A stretch of DNA of 64,000 nt from CAVXEH01 sp963805305. Its GTDB lineage: Bacteria > Chloroflexota > Limnocylindria > QHBO01. This document shows positions 50,126 through 59,245 of this stretch, one piece after another. Made by a program: the position numbers and the translations under genes. The stretch's first letter is position 1. Each line of letters begins with the position of its first letter. A model generated the notes under the pieces. The model did no database searches. It had not been told where the DNA came from and saw only the letters and a list, made by a program, of their open reading frames with translations. The stretch is from NCBI GenBank assembly GCA_963805305.1, contig CAWDTM010000008.1:372001-436000 (forward strand), read 5' to 3'.

Positions 50126-51880
50126 ATGAACGGTCGACTGATCCGCGGCCGGGTTGCCGTGCTTGCAATCGCCACGTTATGGGTGGCCTCAGCGATGCCA
50201 TCCGTGGTTGCGGCGGCCGGCCCCGCCGGGTCGATGTGGGATCAGGCGGCGCAACGCGCCATCATTCTCGCCCATCGCTCTTCATCGGCACGGCTGATGG
50301 GGGACCTGCGAAGCCACGCGCCCGCGGGCCACCGAGCCCATTCGGCGCGCGCGGCGCTCCTTCCTGCCAGCGGCGCGACCCTCTGCGTCGGGAATGGCTT
50401 GGGTTGCCTCCCGACGATCCAGGCCGCGCTCGACGCGGCGCATGACGGCGACACCATCCGCCTCGGTCGCGGCACCTTCGCCGGTGGCATCACGATCACG
50501 AAGAGCGTCCGCCTGCTAGGCAGCGGGGCGAACTCGACCGTCATCAAGGGCGGCGGCTCCGTCATCACGATCGGCGAGTTCGGCGCGGACGTCGAGCCGA
50601 CCGTGACGATCACCGGCGTGACGATCACCGGCGGCTTCGCCCAGTCCAGCCCGGAGTCGATGCCGTTCTTCGACCAGGAGGGCGTCTTCGCCCTCGGCGG
50701 TGGGGTGGAGATGCCGCCCAACGCCGACTTCAGCGGCGGCGCTGACGTCACGATCACGAACAGCTTGATCACCGGTAACCGGGTTGCCCCGTCGCAGACC
50801 GTGCCATCGGGTCTCGCGACCTGCCCGGGCGGTTCCTGCCCGTTCGCGCTCGCCGCCGCCGGTGGCATCGACAGCTGGGGGACGCTGACGCTCGTCAACT
50901 CCACGGTCAGCCACAACCAGGTCGGCGCCGCGTCCGGTCCGGCCAGCCTGGCGAGCGACGCCGAGGCTGGCGGGATCAAGAGCTGGCTGGGTGCCCTGAC
51001 CCTGGTCCGCAGCTCGGTTGACGATAACGTCGTCCTCGCGGCCGGGCCGAACGGTCGCTACGCCGACGCGGGCGGAGTCTTCGTCGAGGGCGGCTCCCTG
51101 TCGATGGTCGGCAGCTCGGTCAGCCGCAACTCGGCGTCCCTGGCGGCGTCGCTGCCCGACTCCGTCGACATGCTGGCGATCGCCGGCGGCATCCACATCG
51201 GTGGCGACGTCTCCGCCACGATCCGCAATGGCAGGTTCATTGGCAACGCGGTGAGCATGACCAACACGGTCGGCTACGCGACGGCCTTCTCGGGTGGCCT
51301 CCACGCGGACGCCGACATCACGGCCAGAGGCATCGTCGTCAGCAACAACACGGTCACCGCGTCCGCGACCGGGTTCGCCAGCGCCGATTCTGGCGCCGGG
51401 GAGATGGGGGCCACCTTCAGCGGGGCCATCATCAGCGGCAACAGCGTCGCGGCCACGGCGACGAACGGCTGGGCGATCGCGCTCGCGGGCGCCTCGATCT
51501 ACCGGGGCTCGCTGGACAGGAGCATCGTGACCGATAACCGCGTCAGCGCGAAGAGTCCCAATGGCGGCGTCTGGGTTGTCGGCGGCGCCCTGGTGGGCGA
51601 CTGGGGCGGCATCTCGCTCGCCAACTCCACGGTCACTCGGAACACGGCCCGTGGCGACGGGCTCGAAGGCAGCGTCCAGGGTGGCGGCATCTTCGACGCC
51701 GTGACCGACGGTCCTCCAGGAGGCCCGCTGAACCTGACCCGGACCAGCGTGACCTGGAACACGGCTAGCGGCAGCGCTGGCGTCGCCGTCGAGGGCGGCG
51801 GCATCTACACCGACAACGTGGTCACGTCGATCAACAGCGTGATCGCGCACAACCGGCCCGACCAGTGCGTCGGGTGCTGA
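50126..51880 (+). CDS. Secreted right-handed beta-helix protein
   Basis: 584 residues with a signal peptide (hydrophobic LIRGRVAVLAIATLWVASA, cleavage near residue 32). From about residue 95 the sequence is repeats of the parallel beta-helix type, such as GITITKSVRLLGSGANSTV and LTLVNSTVSHNQVG. Asn-rich turns (NNTV, RNTA) and GG-I/V-x motifs recur. The polymorphic-membrane/pectate-lyase-like fold suggests polysaccharide binding or a surface role. No catalytic residues can be assigned. It ends in DQCVGC. Confidence 0.85.
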   Translation: MNGRLIRGRVAVLAIATLWVASAMPSVVAAAGPAGSMWDQAAQRAIILAHRSSSARLMGDLRSHAPAGHRAHSARAALLPASGATLCVGNGLGCLPTIQAALDAAHDGDTIRLGRGTFAGGITITKSVRLLGSGANSTVIKGGGSVITIGEFGADVEPTVTITGVTITGGFAQSSPESMPFFDQEGVFALGGGVEMPPNADFSGGADVTITNSLITGNRVAPSQTVPSGLATCPGGSCPFALAAAGGIDSWGTLTLVNSTVSHNQVGAASGPASLASDAEAGGIKSWLGALTLVRSSVDDNVVLAAGPNGRYADAGGVFVEGGSLSMVGSSVSRNSASLAASLPDSVDMLAIAGGIHIGGDVSATIRNGRFIGNAVSMTNTVGYATAFSGGLHADADITARGIVVSNNTVTASATGFASADSGAGEMGATFSGAIISGNSVAATATNGWAIALAGASIYRGSLDRSIVTDNRVSAKSPNGGVWVVGGALVGDWGGISLANSTVTRNTARGDGLEGSVQGGGIFDAVTDGPPGGPLNLTRTSVTWNTASGSAGVAVEGGGIYTDNVVTSINSVIAHNRPDQCVGC

Positions 51881-51952
51881 ACGACCCAGCAACCATGGAG
51901 GTGCCGTCGGCCGGTTGATCGACGGCAAGCCCGCGACAACCGACGTCTTCAT

Positions 51953-51998
51953 GGCCGGGCCGCACAGTGGGTCACTCGACCTGCTGAACGGCCCGGCC
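51953..51998 (+). terminator. Long-loop inverted repeat after the beta-helix gene
   Basis: GGCCGGGCCG (51953-51962) and CGGCCCGGCC (51989-51998): perfect 10-bp arms with a 26-nt loop, about 70 nt after the stop. Possible terminator between the cassette and dnaE. Confidence 0.45.
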
Positions 51999-52049
51999 GT
52001 TCCTCGAGCTCCGGGTCGATAGGAGAACGCCGCCGAACCCGCACCGGGC

Positions 52050-52055
52050 TACCAT
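52050..52055 (+). promoter_or_regulatory. Leaderless -10 for dnaE
   Basis: TACCAT, 9 nt before the GTG at 52065. Confidence 0.5.
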
Positions 52056-52064
52056 GGACGTCCA

Positions 52065-55000
52065 GTGACCACCGCTCCCGACGGCCAGTTCGTCCATCTC
52101 CACGTCCATTCGGAGTTCAGCCTCCTCGACGGCCTCTCGCGGATCGGGGAGATGACACGGCACGCAGCCAATAGCGGGATGCCCGCGCTGGCGCTCACCG
52201 ACCACGGGGCGATGTACGGGGCGATCCCGTTTTACCAGGCGGCCACGGCGGCCGGGATCAAGCCGATCATCGGGGTCGAGACCTACGTCGCGCCGCGCCG
52301 CCACACGGACAAGGAGCCGCGGATCGACGCGAACCCGTACCACATGGTGCTGCTGGCGAAGGACCTGACCGGGTACCGCAACCTGATGACGCTCATCACC
52401 CGGGCGCACCTGGATGGGTACTACTACCGGCCGCGCATCGACAAGGAGCTGCTGGCCCAGCACAGCGAAGGCCTGGTCGGCCTGTCGGGCTGCCTCTCGG
52501 GTGAGCTGCTTCGGCGCCTTGGCGAGGGTGACGAGGCGGCTGCCATGCGGGCGGCCGACGAGTATCGGTCCATCCTGGGCGACGGCAACTACTTCGTCGA
52601 GGTCCAGGACCACGGGGTTCCGGACCAGGTCCGGCTGCACCCCCAGCTGGTGGAGCTGGCGCGTCGCATGAACCTGCCCCTGGTCGCCACCAACGACACG
52701 CACTACACCGTGCCGGAGCAGCACGACGCCCACGACCTGCTGCTCTGCATCCAGACCGGCGCCAACCTCGATACCCCGGGCCGAATGCACTTCGACACGA
52801 ACGAGTTCTACCTGAAGACCCCGGCCGAGATGCGCAGCCGCTTCAACCGCGAGCTGCCCGACGCCATGGACAACACGCTGCGGATCGCAGAGATGGTCGA
52901 CCTGCGCCTCGAGTTCGACCAGCTGCGCCTCCCGCACTTCCCGGTGCCCCAGGGCGAGACCGCGACGACCTGGCTGCGCAAGGAATGCGAACGCGGCCTG
53001 GCGGCACGCTACGGGGATCCGATTCCGGAGGCGGTGCGCCATCGGTTCGAGTACGAGCTGGGGATCATCGACCGGATGGGGTACTCCGCCTACTTCCTCA
53101 TCGTGGCCGATTTCACCCGTTTCGCCCGCGAGCAGGAGATCATGACCACCTGCCGGGGGAGCGCGCCGGGCAGCATCGTGACCTACTCGCTGGGGATCAC
53201 GCCCGTCGACCCGCTCGAGTACGGGCTGCCCTTCGAGCGCTTCCTCAACCCCGACCGGGTGACGATGCCGGATATCGACATCGACTTCCAGGACTCGCGC
53301 CGCGACGAGGTGATTCGCTACGTCACCGACAAGTACGGCGACGATCGGGTGGCGCAGATCATCACCTTCGGGACGCTAGGCGCCAAGGCCGCCATTCGCG
53401 ACGTGGGGCGGGCCATGAGCCTCACCTACGCGGAGGCGGACCGGGTCGCCAAGGCGGTCCCCAACGAGCTGAACATCAGCCTCGACCGCGCCATCGAGAC
53501 CTCGCCCCAGCTCCGCGAGCTGATCGCCGGGGACGATCGCGTGGACAAGCTGATCACGATCGCCAAGCAGCTGGAGGGGGTCTCGCGTCACGCCTCGACC
53601 CATGCGGCGGGGATCGTCATCAGCCGTGAGCCGCTGACCGACATCATGCCCCTCCAGCGTGCGACGGACGGCCGCACGACCATGACCCAGTTCGAGATGC
53701 ACGCCTGCGAGGCGCTGGGCCTCCTCAAGTTCGACTTCCTGGGGCTCATCAACCTCACGATCCTGGCCGACGCGGTGCAGCTCATCGCGAAGCACCGCGG
53801 GGTGACCATCGACGTCGACAACCTGCCGCTCGACGACACCAGGACCTTCGAGCTCCTCTCCACGGGCGAGACGACGGGCGTCTTCCAGCTGGAGGGCGCC
53901 GGGATGCGCCGTTACGTGAAGGAGCTCAAGCCGACCGAGGTCCGGGACCTGGCCGCCATGGTGGCCCTCTTCCGCCCGGGACCCATGGCGAACATCCCGA
54001 GCTACATCCGTCGCAAGCACGGCGAGGAGGCGGTGACGTACCTCCACCCGTCGCTGGAGCCGGCGCTCCGCGACACGTACGGGATCTTCGTCTACCAGGA
54101 AGACATCATGACCGCCGCCATCGCCATGGCCGACTACACCGGCCCCGAGGCGGACAACCTGTGCTACGCCATCCGCAAGAAGAAGGAGAAGGTCCTTCAC
54201 GAGCACGAGGCCAAGTTCAAGGCCGGAGCCAAGCGCAAGGGAATCAGCCCGGCCATCGTCGACCAGGTCTTCGCCGCCTTCGAGCCGTTCGCCCGGTACG
54301 GGTTCAACAAGGCCCACGCCACCTGCTACGGGCTGATCGCCTACCAGACCGCCTACCTCAAGGCCAACTACCCGGTCGAGTTCATGACGGCGGTGCTGAA
54401 CGGCTTCCGCGGACGCGCCGAAAAGGTCGCCGGCGTGGTAGCCGAGTGTCGTCGGCTGGGGATCGACGTCCGCCCGCCGGACGTGCAGCGCTCGCAGGCG
54501 CTCTTCACCGTCGAGACCGATGCCGCCGGGGTCCCCGAAGCCATCCGCTTCGGCCTGGTGGCGGTCAAGAACGTGGGCGAGGGCGCCATCGAGTCGATCG
54601 TGGCCGCGCGGGAAGGACGCTCGGAGTTCTCGGATGAGACGGGGGCGTTCCTGTCGCTGGATGACCTGGCGCGACGCGTGGACCTGCGTACCGTGAACAA
54701 GCGCGTGCTCGAATCGCTCATCAAGGCGGGAGCGCTACGCAGCCTGGGCGGCGCCGGCAGCCTCCTCGACCGCCTGGATGTGGCCCTCGACACCGCGGCG
54801 CGGCATCAGCGTGACGTGGCCGCCGGGCAGGGGACCCTCTTCGATCTGTTTGCCGGGCCGGCTGCGGCAACGCCCGCAGCGCTCGGGGACGGGACGCCAT
54901 CGGTCCTGGACGGGGACGAGATTCCGCAGCGCGAGCGGCTGCGCTGGGAGAAGGAGCTGCTGGGCCTGTACCTGACCGAGCACCCCCTCGGCGAGATCAC

Positions 55001-55901
55001 AGCCGTGCTGCCGGACTACGTCACCGCCTACTCCGGTGACCTGTCGGAGGAGGACGACCAGGCGCGCGTGACCCTGGGCGGGATCCTGCAGGGCGTCCGT
55101 CGTGTGATCACTCGGGCAGGTTCGACGATGCTGGTGGCCAACCTCGAGGACCTGCAGGGAACCGTGGAGGTCGTGGTCTTTCCCAAGGTCTTCGCGGAGA
55201 CGGCGAACAGCTGGGCGGAGGACGCCGTGGTCCTGGTGAGCGGCCGTGTCGACCATCGCGATGACGAAGCCAAGCTCCTCTGCGAGGCGGTCCATGCCTG
55301 GGACGACGCGGTGCGGATGGGCCCCGTGGCCTTCTCCGCGGAACGGGACCGGCTGCTGCGCGGTCGGGGTCGCGGCGGGTGGGGTGGCAACCGTCCGGGC
55401 GGCAACGGCAACGGCGGCACCGGATCCACTACTCCAAATCGGCCCACGGTCGCAGTAGCCATGGTGCAGCCGTCCACCGAGCCTGTCGCGATTGGAGCGG
55501 TCGTCAGCCCGGTCAAGTCGGGCGCCATGCCCGATCCGTCGCACGCGGGCGTCGGCAGCGAAGCCCGGTCGAGCGCCATGCTCCGCGAGGACGAGCCTCC
55601 AGCACCGGCGGAGGCCGTACCGCTGCAGGCCACTCCGAGCGGGGCTGCCACCATCGAGGTGGCGTTCGAGTCCGGCGCACCCATGGAACGGCTGCTCCCC
55701 GCGATCGAAGCGGTGACCGAGCTGCTGCGCGGCCATCCCGGGTCGCTGCCCGTGCTGCTCGAGGTCCCGGTCGCCGGCGCCAGGCGCCAGATCCGCCTGC
55801 CGGGCCGGGTCGCATGGGACGAGCGCCTGGGCGACGACGTGCGTCGCGCGACGGACCTGCCCGTAGCGGTGGCCCTGCGCGCGGTCCCAACCGAGTCCTG
55901 A
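52065..55901 (+). CDS. dnaE: DNA polymerase III subunit alpha
   Basis: 1278 residues, DnaE1 type. PHP domain at the N-terminus (FVHLHVHSEFSLLDGLSR; LTDHGAMYGAIPFY). Polymerase aspartates are in MPDIDIDFQDSRRDEVI; FSRHASTHAAG-type text and the fingers follow. Near residue 1000 comes an OB domain (RVTLGGILQGVRRVITRAGS). Residues about 1100-1190 are a Gly/Asn- and Ser/Pro-rich linker, followed by a terminal mixed domain (LLEVPVAGARRQIRLPGRV). This C-terminal module sits where the tau-binding region does in E. coli. Confidence 0.96.
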   Translation: MTTAPDGQFVHLHVHSEFSLLDGLSRIGEMTRHAANSGMPALALTDHGAMYGAIPFYQAATAAGIKPIIGVETYVAPRRHTDKEPRIDANPYHMVLLAKDLTGYRNLMTLITRAHLDGYYYRPRIDKELLAQHSEGLVGLSGCLSGELLRRLGEGDEAAAMRAADEYRSILGDGNYFVEVQDHGVPDQVRLHPQLVELARRMNLPLVATNDTHYTVPEQHDAHDLLLCIQTGANLDTPGRMHFDTNEFYLKTPAEMRSRFNRELPDAMDNTLRIAEMVDLRLEFDQLRLPHFPVPQGETATTWLRKECERGLAARYGDPIPEAVRHRFEYELGIIDRMGYSAYFLIVADFTRFAREQEIMTTCRGSAPGSIVTYSLGITPVDPLEYGLPFERFLNPDRVTMPDIDIDFQDSRRDEVIRYVTDKYGDDRVAQIITFGTLGAKAAIRDVGRAMSLTYAEADRVAKAVPNELNISLDRAIETSPQLRELIAGDDRVDKLITIAKQLEGVSRHASTHAAGIVISREPLTDIMPLQRATDGRTTMTQFEMHACEALGLLKFDFLGLINLTILADAVQLIAKHRGVTIDVDNLPLDDTRTFELLSTGETTGVFQLEGAGMRRYVKELKPTEVRDLAAMVALFRPGPMANIPSYIRRKHGEEAVTYLHPSLEPALRDTYGIFVYQEDIMTAAIAMADYTGPEADNLCYAIRKKKEKVLHEHEAKFKAGAKRKGISPAIVDQVFAAFEPFARYGFNKAHATCYGLIAYQTAYLKANYPVEFMTAVLNGFRGRAEKVAGVVAECRRLGIDVRPPDVQRSQALFTVETDAAGVPEAIRFGLVAVKNVGEGAIESIVAAREGRSEFSDETGAFLSLDDLARRVDLRTVNKRVLESLIKAGALRSLGGAGSLLDRLDVALDTAARHQRDVAAGQGTLFDLFAGPAAATPAALGDGTPSVLDGDEIPQRERLRWEKELLGLYLTEHPLGEITAVLPDYVTAYSGDLSEEDDQARVTLGGILQGVRRVITRAGSTMLVANLEDLQGTVEVVVFPKVFAETANSWAEDAVVLVSGRVDHRDDEAKLLCEAVHAWDDAVRMGPVAFSAERDRLLRGRGRGGWGGNRPGGNGNGGTGSTTPNRPTVAVAMVQPSTEPVAIGAVVSPVKSGAMPDPSHAGVGSEARSSAMLREDEPPAPAEAVPLQATPSGAATIEVAFESGAPMERLLPAIEAVTELLRGHPGSLPVLLEVPVAGARRQIRLPGRVAWDERLGDDVRRATDLPVAVALRAVPTES

Positions 55902-55910
55902 ACCGGCTGG

Positions 55911-55916
55911 TATCCT
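55911..55916 (+). promoter_or_regulatory. Leaderless -10 for the gene at 55924
   Basis: TATCCT, 7 nt before the GTG at 55924. Confidence 0.5.
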
Positions 55917-55923
55917 CGGCATC

Positions 55924-56340
55924 GTGGCAACCCCGACCTCACGCTCACGGAAGCGTGCCGCACCTGACCGGGACGCGCCGCCCAGGGCGGCGCCCGCGGG
56001 CGACGAGCTGGATGCGGCGATCATTCGTTTCCTGCGTCGCACGCCCAACCGCGTCGCGGACCTGTCGCCGCTGGCAGCGGAGCTTGGTGTCGAGCCGTTC
56101 GCGATGCAGCTCGCGGTCGAACGGCTCCACCGGCGTCGGCTGCTGAATGCACCGTTCATCGAGCCGGGCACCGCCGGGGGAGCGGAGCTGACCGAGCAGG
56201 GCAATCGCTGGCTCATCGAGCGCGAGGGAGGCAAGCCGGCGGATCTTCCCGCAACGCTGAAGCCCGCGAAGAAGCGGGTCCGCGCTGAGGCGCAGGCCGC
56301 ACGCCTGCCGCGTGCCCAGGTCTACGGGGTCAAGCGGTAG
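55924..56340 (+). CDS. Winged-helix-like small protein
   Basis: 138 residues. A basic, Pro/Arg-rich N-terminus; then a helix-turn-helix-like region (DAAIIRFLRRTPNRVADLSP, LAAELGVEPFAMQLAVERLH) with a wing ending in LLNAPF; then a basic, Ala/Lys-rich C-terminus. Probably nucleic-acid binding. No specific family recognised. Confidence 0.65.
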   Translation: MATPTSRSRKRAAPDRDAPPRAAPAGDELDAAIIRFLRRTPNRVADLSPLAAELGVEPFAMQLAVERLHRRRLLNAPFIEPGTAGGAELTEQGNRWLIEREGGKPADLPATLKPAKKRVRAEAQAARLPRAQVYGVKR

Positions 56341-56383
56341 CCAGGGCACTCCGGCGTCTGCGCGAGATGTGGCAGACCGCGGT

Positions 56384-57208
56384 TCATAGGATCTTCGAGA
56401 GGAAAGCCTTCGTCCGTTCGTGCTGCGGGTTGGAGAAGATTTCGTCCGGTTCGCCCTCCTCGACGATCTGGCCGTCATCCATGAAGATCACCCGATCAGC
56501 CGCTTCGTGCGCGAACCCCATCTCGTGGCTGACGACCACCATCGTCATGCCCTCGTGCGCGAGCTCGGCCATCACCGCCAGCACTTCACCGATCATCTCC
56601 GGATCGAGCGCGGATGTCGGTTCATCGAAGAGCATGAGGGCCGGTTTCATCGCCAGGGCTCGCGCGATGGCCACCCGCTGTTGCTGCCCACCCGAGAGCT
56701 GCGATGGGTACGCGTCCGTCTTCGCCCCGAGGCCCACGCGCTCGAGCAGCGCCTCGGCGGTCGAGCGCGCCTCTGTCTCCGGAATGCCACGCACGCGAAT
56801 CGGCGCTTCCATGATGTTCTGCAGGGCGGTCAGGTGCGGGAACAGGTTGAAGCGCTGGAAGACCATCCCGATCTCTCGGCGCTGCCGGGCAATATTGCGC
56901 TCTCGGTCCTCGACGAGCTTTCCGTTCACCTCCCGGTAGCCGATCAGGTTTCCGTTGACCTGGATTCGCCCGGACTGGATCTTCTCGAGGTGGTTGATGC
57001 ACCGCAGGAACGTGGTCTTCCCGGACCCCGACGCACCGATGACCAGGACGGTCTCACGCTGCTTCACGGTCAGGCTTATACCCTTGAGGACGTGGAGGCG
57101 GCCGAAATACTTGTGGACGTCGGTCGCCTCCACGACGAGACCCGTCCCGGTGGCGGGCCCACCGATGACCTGGAGAATGTCGTGCGGAACGGCGGTAACG
57201 TCCTTCAC
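56384..57208 (-). CDS. Polar amino-acid ABC transporter, ATP-binding protein (GlnQ-like)
   Basis: 274 residues. Walker A GASGSGKTTFLRC, signature LSGGQQQRVAIARAL, Walker B ALMLFDEPTSALDPE, H-loop VVSHEM. High similarity to GlnQ/HisP-type ATPases. The GTG start overlaps the permease stop in GTGA. Last gene of the SBP-permease-ATPase unit. Confidence 0.94.
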   Translation of the reverse strand: MKDVTAVPHDILQVIGGPATGTGLVVEATDVHKYFGRLHVLKGISLTVKQRETVLVIGASGSGKTTFLRCINHLEKIQSGRIQVNGNLIGYREVNGKLVEDRERNIARQRREIGMVFQRFNLFPHLTALQNIMEAPIRVRGIPETEARSTAEALLERVGLGAKTDAYPSQLSGGQQQRVAIARALAMKPALMLFDEPTSALDPEMIGEVLAVMAELAHEGMTMVVVSHEMGFAHEAADRVIFMDDGQIVEEGEPDEIFSNPQHERTKAFLSKIL

Positions 57209-58110
57209 GCGCCGGCCTCGCCCTGACGGCCGCGGCCCATCCCCAGCAGCCGCGATCCCCAGCTGGGGCCCGCGGTGCCGGCGCCGGGCGCTCCGCGCCC
57301 CAGCCGCCGCTCGATCCAGGCCTGGACGAAGCCCCACAGGGTGGTCAGAAGCAGGAACCAGATTGCGCAGGCGAGGTACATCTCGAACGGCTGGAAGTTG
57401 TTGCCCTGCTTGATGACGAACGTGTTGTAGAGCTCCTGCACCCCGAGCACGAACAGGAGCGACGTCGTCTTGAGCATGTTGTTGAACTCGTTGCCGAGGG
57501 GCGGCACGATCACGCGGGCGGCCTGCGGCAGCACGATGCGTCGCATGCCCTGCCCGTACGTCATGCCCAGTGACTTCGCGGCTTCCATCTGTCCCGGGTC
57601 GATGGAGATGATGCCCGCCCGGACGATCTCGCTCATGTACGCACCTTCGTTGAGGCCGAGAGCGAATATGCCGGCCTGGATGTCCCCGGGAAGCGTGATC
57701 CCGAACAGGGACAGCGCCGGCCAGTTGTAGATGTGCGCGACGCTGAGTCCATAGAAGAAGAAGACCAGCTGAACAAGGAGGGGGGTCCCCCGGAAGACCC
57801 AGATGTAGAACCCGGCGAGAAGCCGGAACGGGGTGAACCGCGAGAGACGACCGAGTGCGCCGAACACGCCGAGGATGACCCCGATGACCTGGCTGACGAT
57901 GGAGATCGAGATCGTCAGCCAGAGTCCGCTGAGGATCAGCTTGTCCGGTTCGAAGATCTGGCTGGTGAAGACTCCCCAGTCGAAGGCGAAGTGCTGCGCA
58001 CCCTGTGGCGTCGCGCAGCCTGCGAGGCCGATTGCGAGAAGGAGCGCCCCGGCCGGCAGCAGGACCGGCCGGGACGCTCGAGCCATCAGGACGCGCCGAG
58101 CGCCGCCCAT
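57205..58110 (-). CDS. Polar amino-acid ABC transporter permease with lipoprotein-like N-terminus
   Basis: 301 residues of the HisM/GlnP family: SGLWLTISISIVSQVIGVIL, FRGTPLLVQLVFFF, the EAA loop region EAAKSLGMTYGQGMRRIVLP, and TTSLLFVLGVQELYN. The first 45 residues are odd: LLLAIGLAGCATPQG looks like a lipobox, as if a lipoprotein signal were joined to the permease. The first ATG was chosen; a second Met at residue 9 is possible. Translated with the ATPase gene. Confidence 0.9.
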   Translation of the reverse strand: MGGARRVLMARASRPVLLPAGALLLAIGLAGCATPQGAQHFAFDWGVFTSQIFEPDKLILSGLWLTISISIVSQVIGVILGVFGALGRLSRFTPFRLLAGFYIWVFRGTPLLVQLVFFFYGLSVAHIYNWPALSLFGITLPGDIQAGIFALGLNEGAYMSEIVRAGIISIDPGQMEAAKSLGMTYGQGMRRIVLPQAARVIVPPLGNEFNNMLKTTSLLFVLGVQELYNTFVIKQGNNFQPFEMYLACAIWFLLLTTLWGFVQAWIERRLGRGAPGAGTAGPSWGSRLLGMGRGRQGEAGA

Positions 58111-58119
58111 GGTCTCGCT

Positions 58120-59082
58120 CTACGACGTCTTGTTGAGCTGGCCGACGACATCGGCGGTGATGGCCCCGGACTCGACGCCGTACTTCGTGAGGATCGACGT
58201 ATAGGTGCCGTCGTTGATCATCGAAACGAGCGCCGCCTGAACGGCCTGCTCGAGCGCCTTGTGATCGGGGAGGACACTGATGCCCTCGAGCGCAACGTCA
58301 AGCGTGACGCCGGAAAGCTCGAAGAGGTCCGGCTTCTGGACGGTGTAGTAGCCGGCGACCGGCGAGTCCGCGAAGTAGGCGTCCACCTGGCCGCTCTGCA
58401 ACGCCAGGAGAGCGTCGGAGTCCTTCCCGAAGGTCTTGAGCGTGATGGCTCCCTCTCCCTTGGCCGTGCAGCCGGCGGAGAGGCCCTGCCCCGAGTAGTC
58501 GCCGGTGCCGTTGATGTAGTCGGCCTCGGTCGTTCCCGTCTCGGCGCCAATCGTCTTCCCGCAGATGTCATCCGTGGTCTTGATGTTCTTGGGATTGCCC
58601 TTCGCAACCACGAACGCCTGCCCGGCCTGGAAGAACGGGATCATGTCGACCTGCTTCACGCGGTCGGGGGTGATGTTCTGGGCGCTGATGATCACGTCGC
58701 ATTTGCCGCCCTGAAGGGCCGCGATGATCGTGTCGAAGACCGAGTTCTGCACCTGCGCCGTCAGCCCGATACGCTTCGCGATCTCCTGGCCGATCTCGAT
58801 GTCCGAGCCGATGGGATTCCCGTTGTCGTCGAAGTACTCCTGCGGCGGATACGGGATATCCGAGCAGATGACGAGCTTGTCCGGGAAGAGCAGCTGGTCG
58901 GCCGAGACGCTGGCGACCGCGCTGGGCGCCGCTGACTCGGATGCCATGGCGGACTCCGATGCCATCGCGGACTCGCTGGCCATGGCTGATGCACTGGGGC
59001 TGGCGCCGCCATTCGAACAGGCAGCGAGGATCAGGACGGCAACGATTCCCCCGATCGCGCCCTTCCTCGGGAAGCTGAACAT
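58120..59082 (-). CDS. Polar amino-acid ABC transporter substrate-binding lipoprotein
   Basis: 320 residues. Lipobox LILAACSN (Cys22). A linker of three exact AMASES repeats (residues 33-50) separates the anchor from an SBP_bac_3 domain: LVICSDIPYPPQEYFDDNG, GSDIEIGQEIAKRIGL, FDTIIAALQGGKCDVI, AETGTTEADYI, ALLALQSGQVDAYFADSP. It delivers a polar amino acid to the permease. First gene of the unit. Confidence 0.94.
   Translation of the reverse strand: MFSFPRKGAIGGIVAVLILAACSNGGASPSASAMASESAMASESAMASESAAPSAVASVSADQLLFPDKLVICSDIPYPPQEYFDDNGNPIGSDIEIGQEIAKRIGLTAQVQNSVFDTIIAALQGGKCDVIISAQNITPDRVKQVDMIPFFQAGQAFVVAKGNPKNIKTTDDICGKTIGAETGTTEADYINGTGDYSGQGLSAGCTAKGEGAITLKTFGKDSDALLALQSGQVDAYFADSPVAGYYTVQKPDLFELSGVTLDVALEGISVLPDHKALEQAVQAALVSMINDGTYTSILTKYGVESGAITADVVGQLNKTS
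58933..58986 (-). repeat. Three tandem 18-bp repeats in the SBP linker
   Basis: Three near-identical 18-bp units encode AMASES three times between the lipid anchor and the binding domain. The number of copies could vary by slippage. Confidence 0.85.
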
Positions 59083-59232
59083 GTCCGTCCTCCGTTGGGC
59101 CTCTCACGCGGGCCGTGGTGCGTGGGCTAGGTGTCGTGAAGCACGCAATGTACCGGGCCGGGCAACCGCCTGTCGAGGGAATCGTGGCCCTTGACGCGTG
59201 GCAGCGGTGATGGAAGGCCGTTGCGGCGCCGC

Positions 59233-59238
59233 TACACT
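59233..59238 (+). promoter_or_regulatory. Leaderless -10 for the Rieske gene
   Basis: TACACT, 7 nt before the ATG at 59246. Confidence 0.5.
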
Positions 59239-59245
59239 CGCCGCC

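Noticed and set aside
44216..51960. Possible mobile element carrying the kinase cassette
   Set aside because: No transposase, integrase, direct-repeat ends or tRNA junction could be seen; only the dnaE-like remnant hints at rearrangement.
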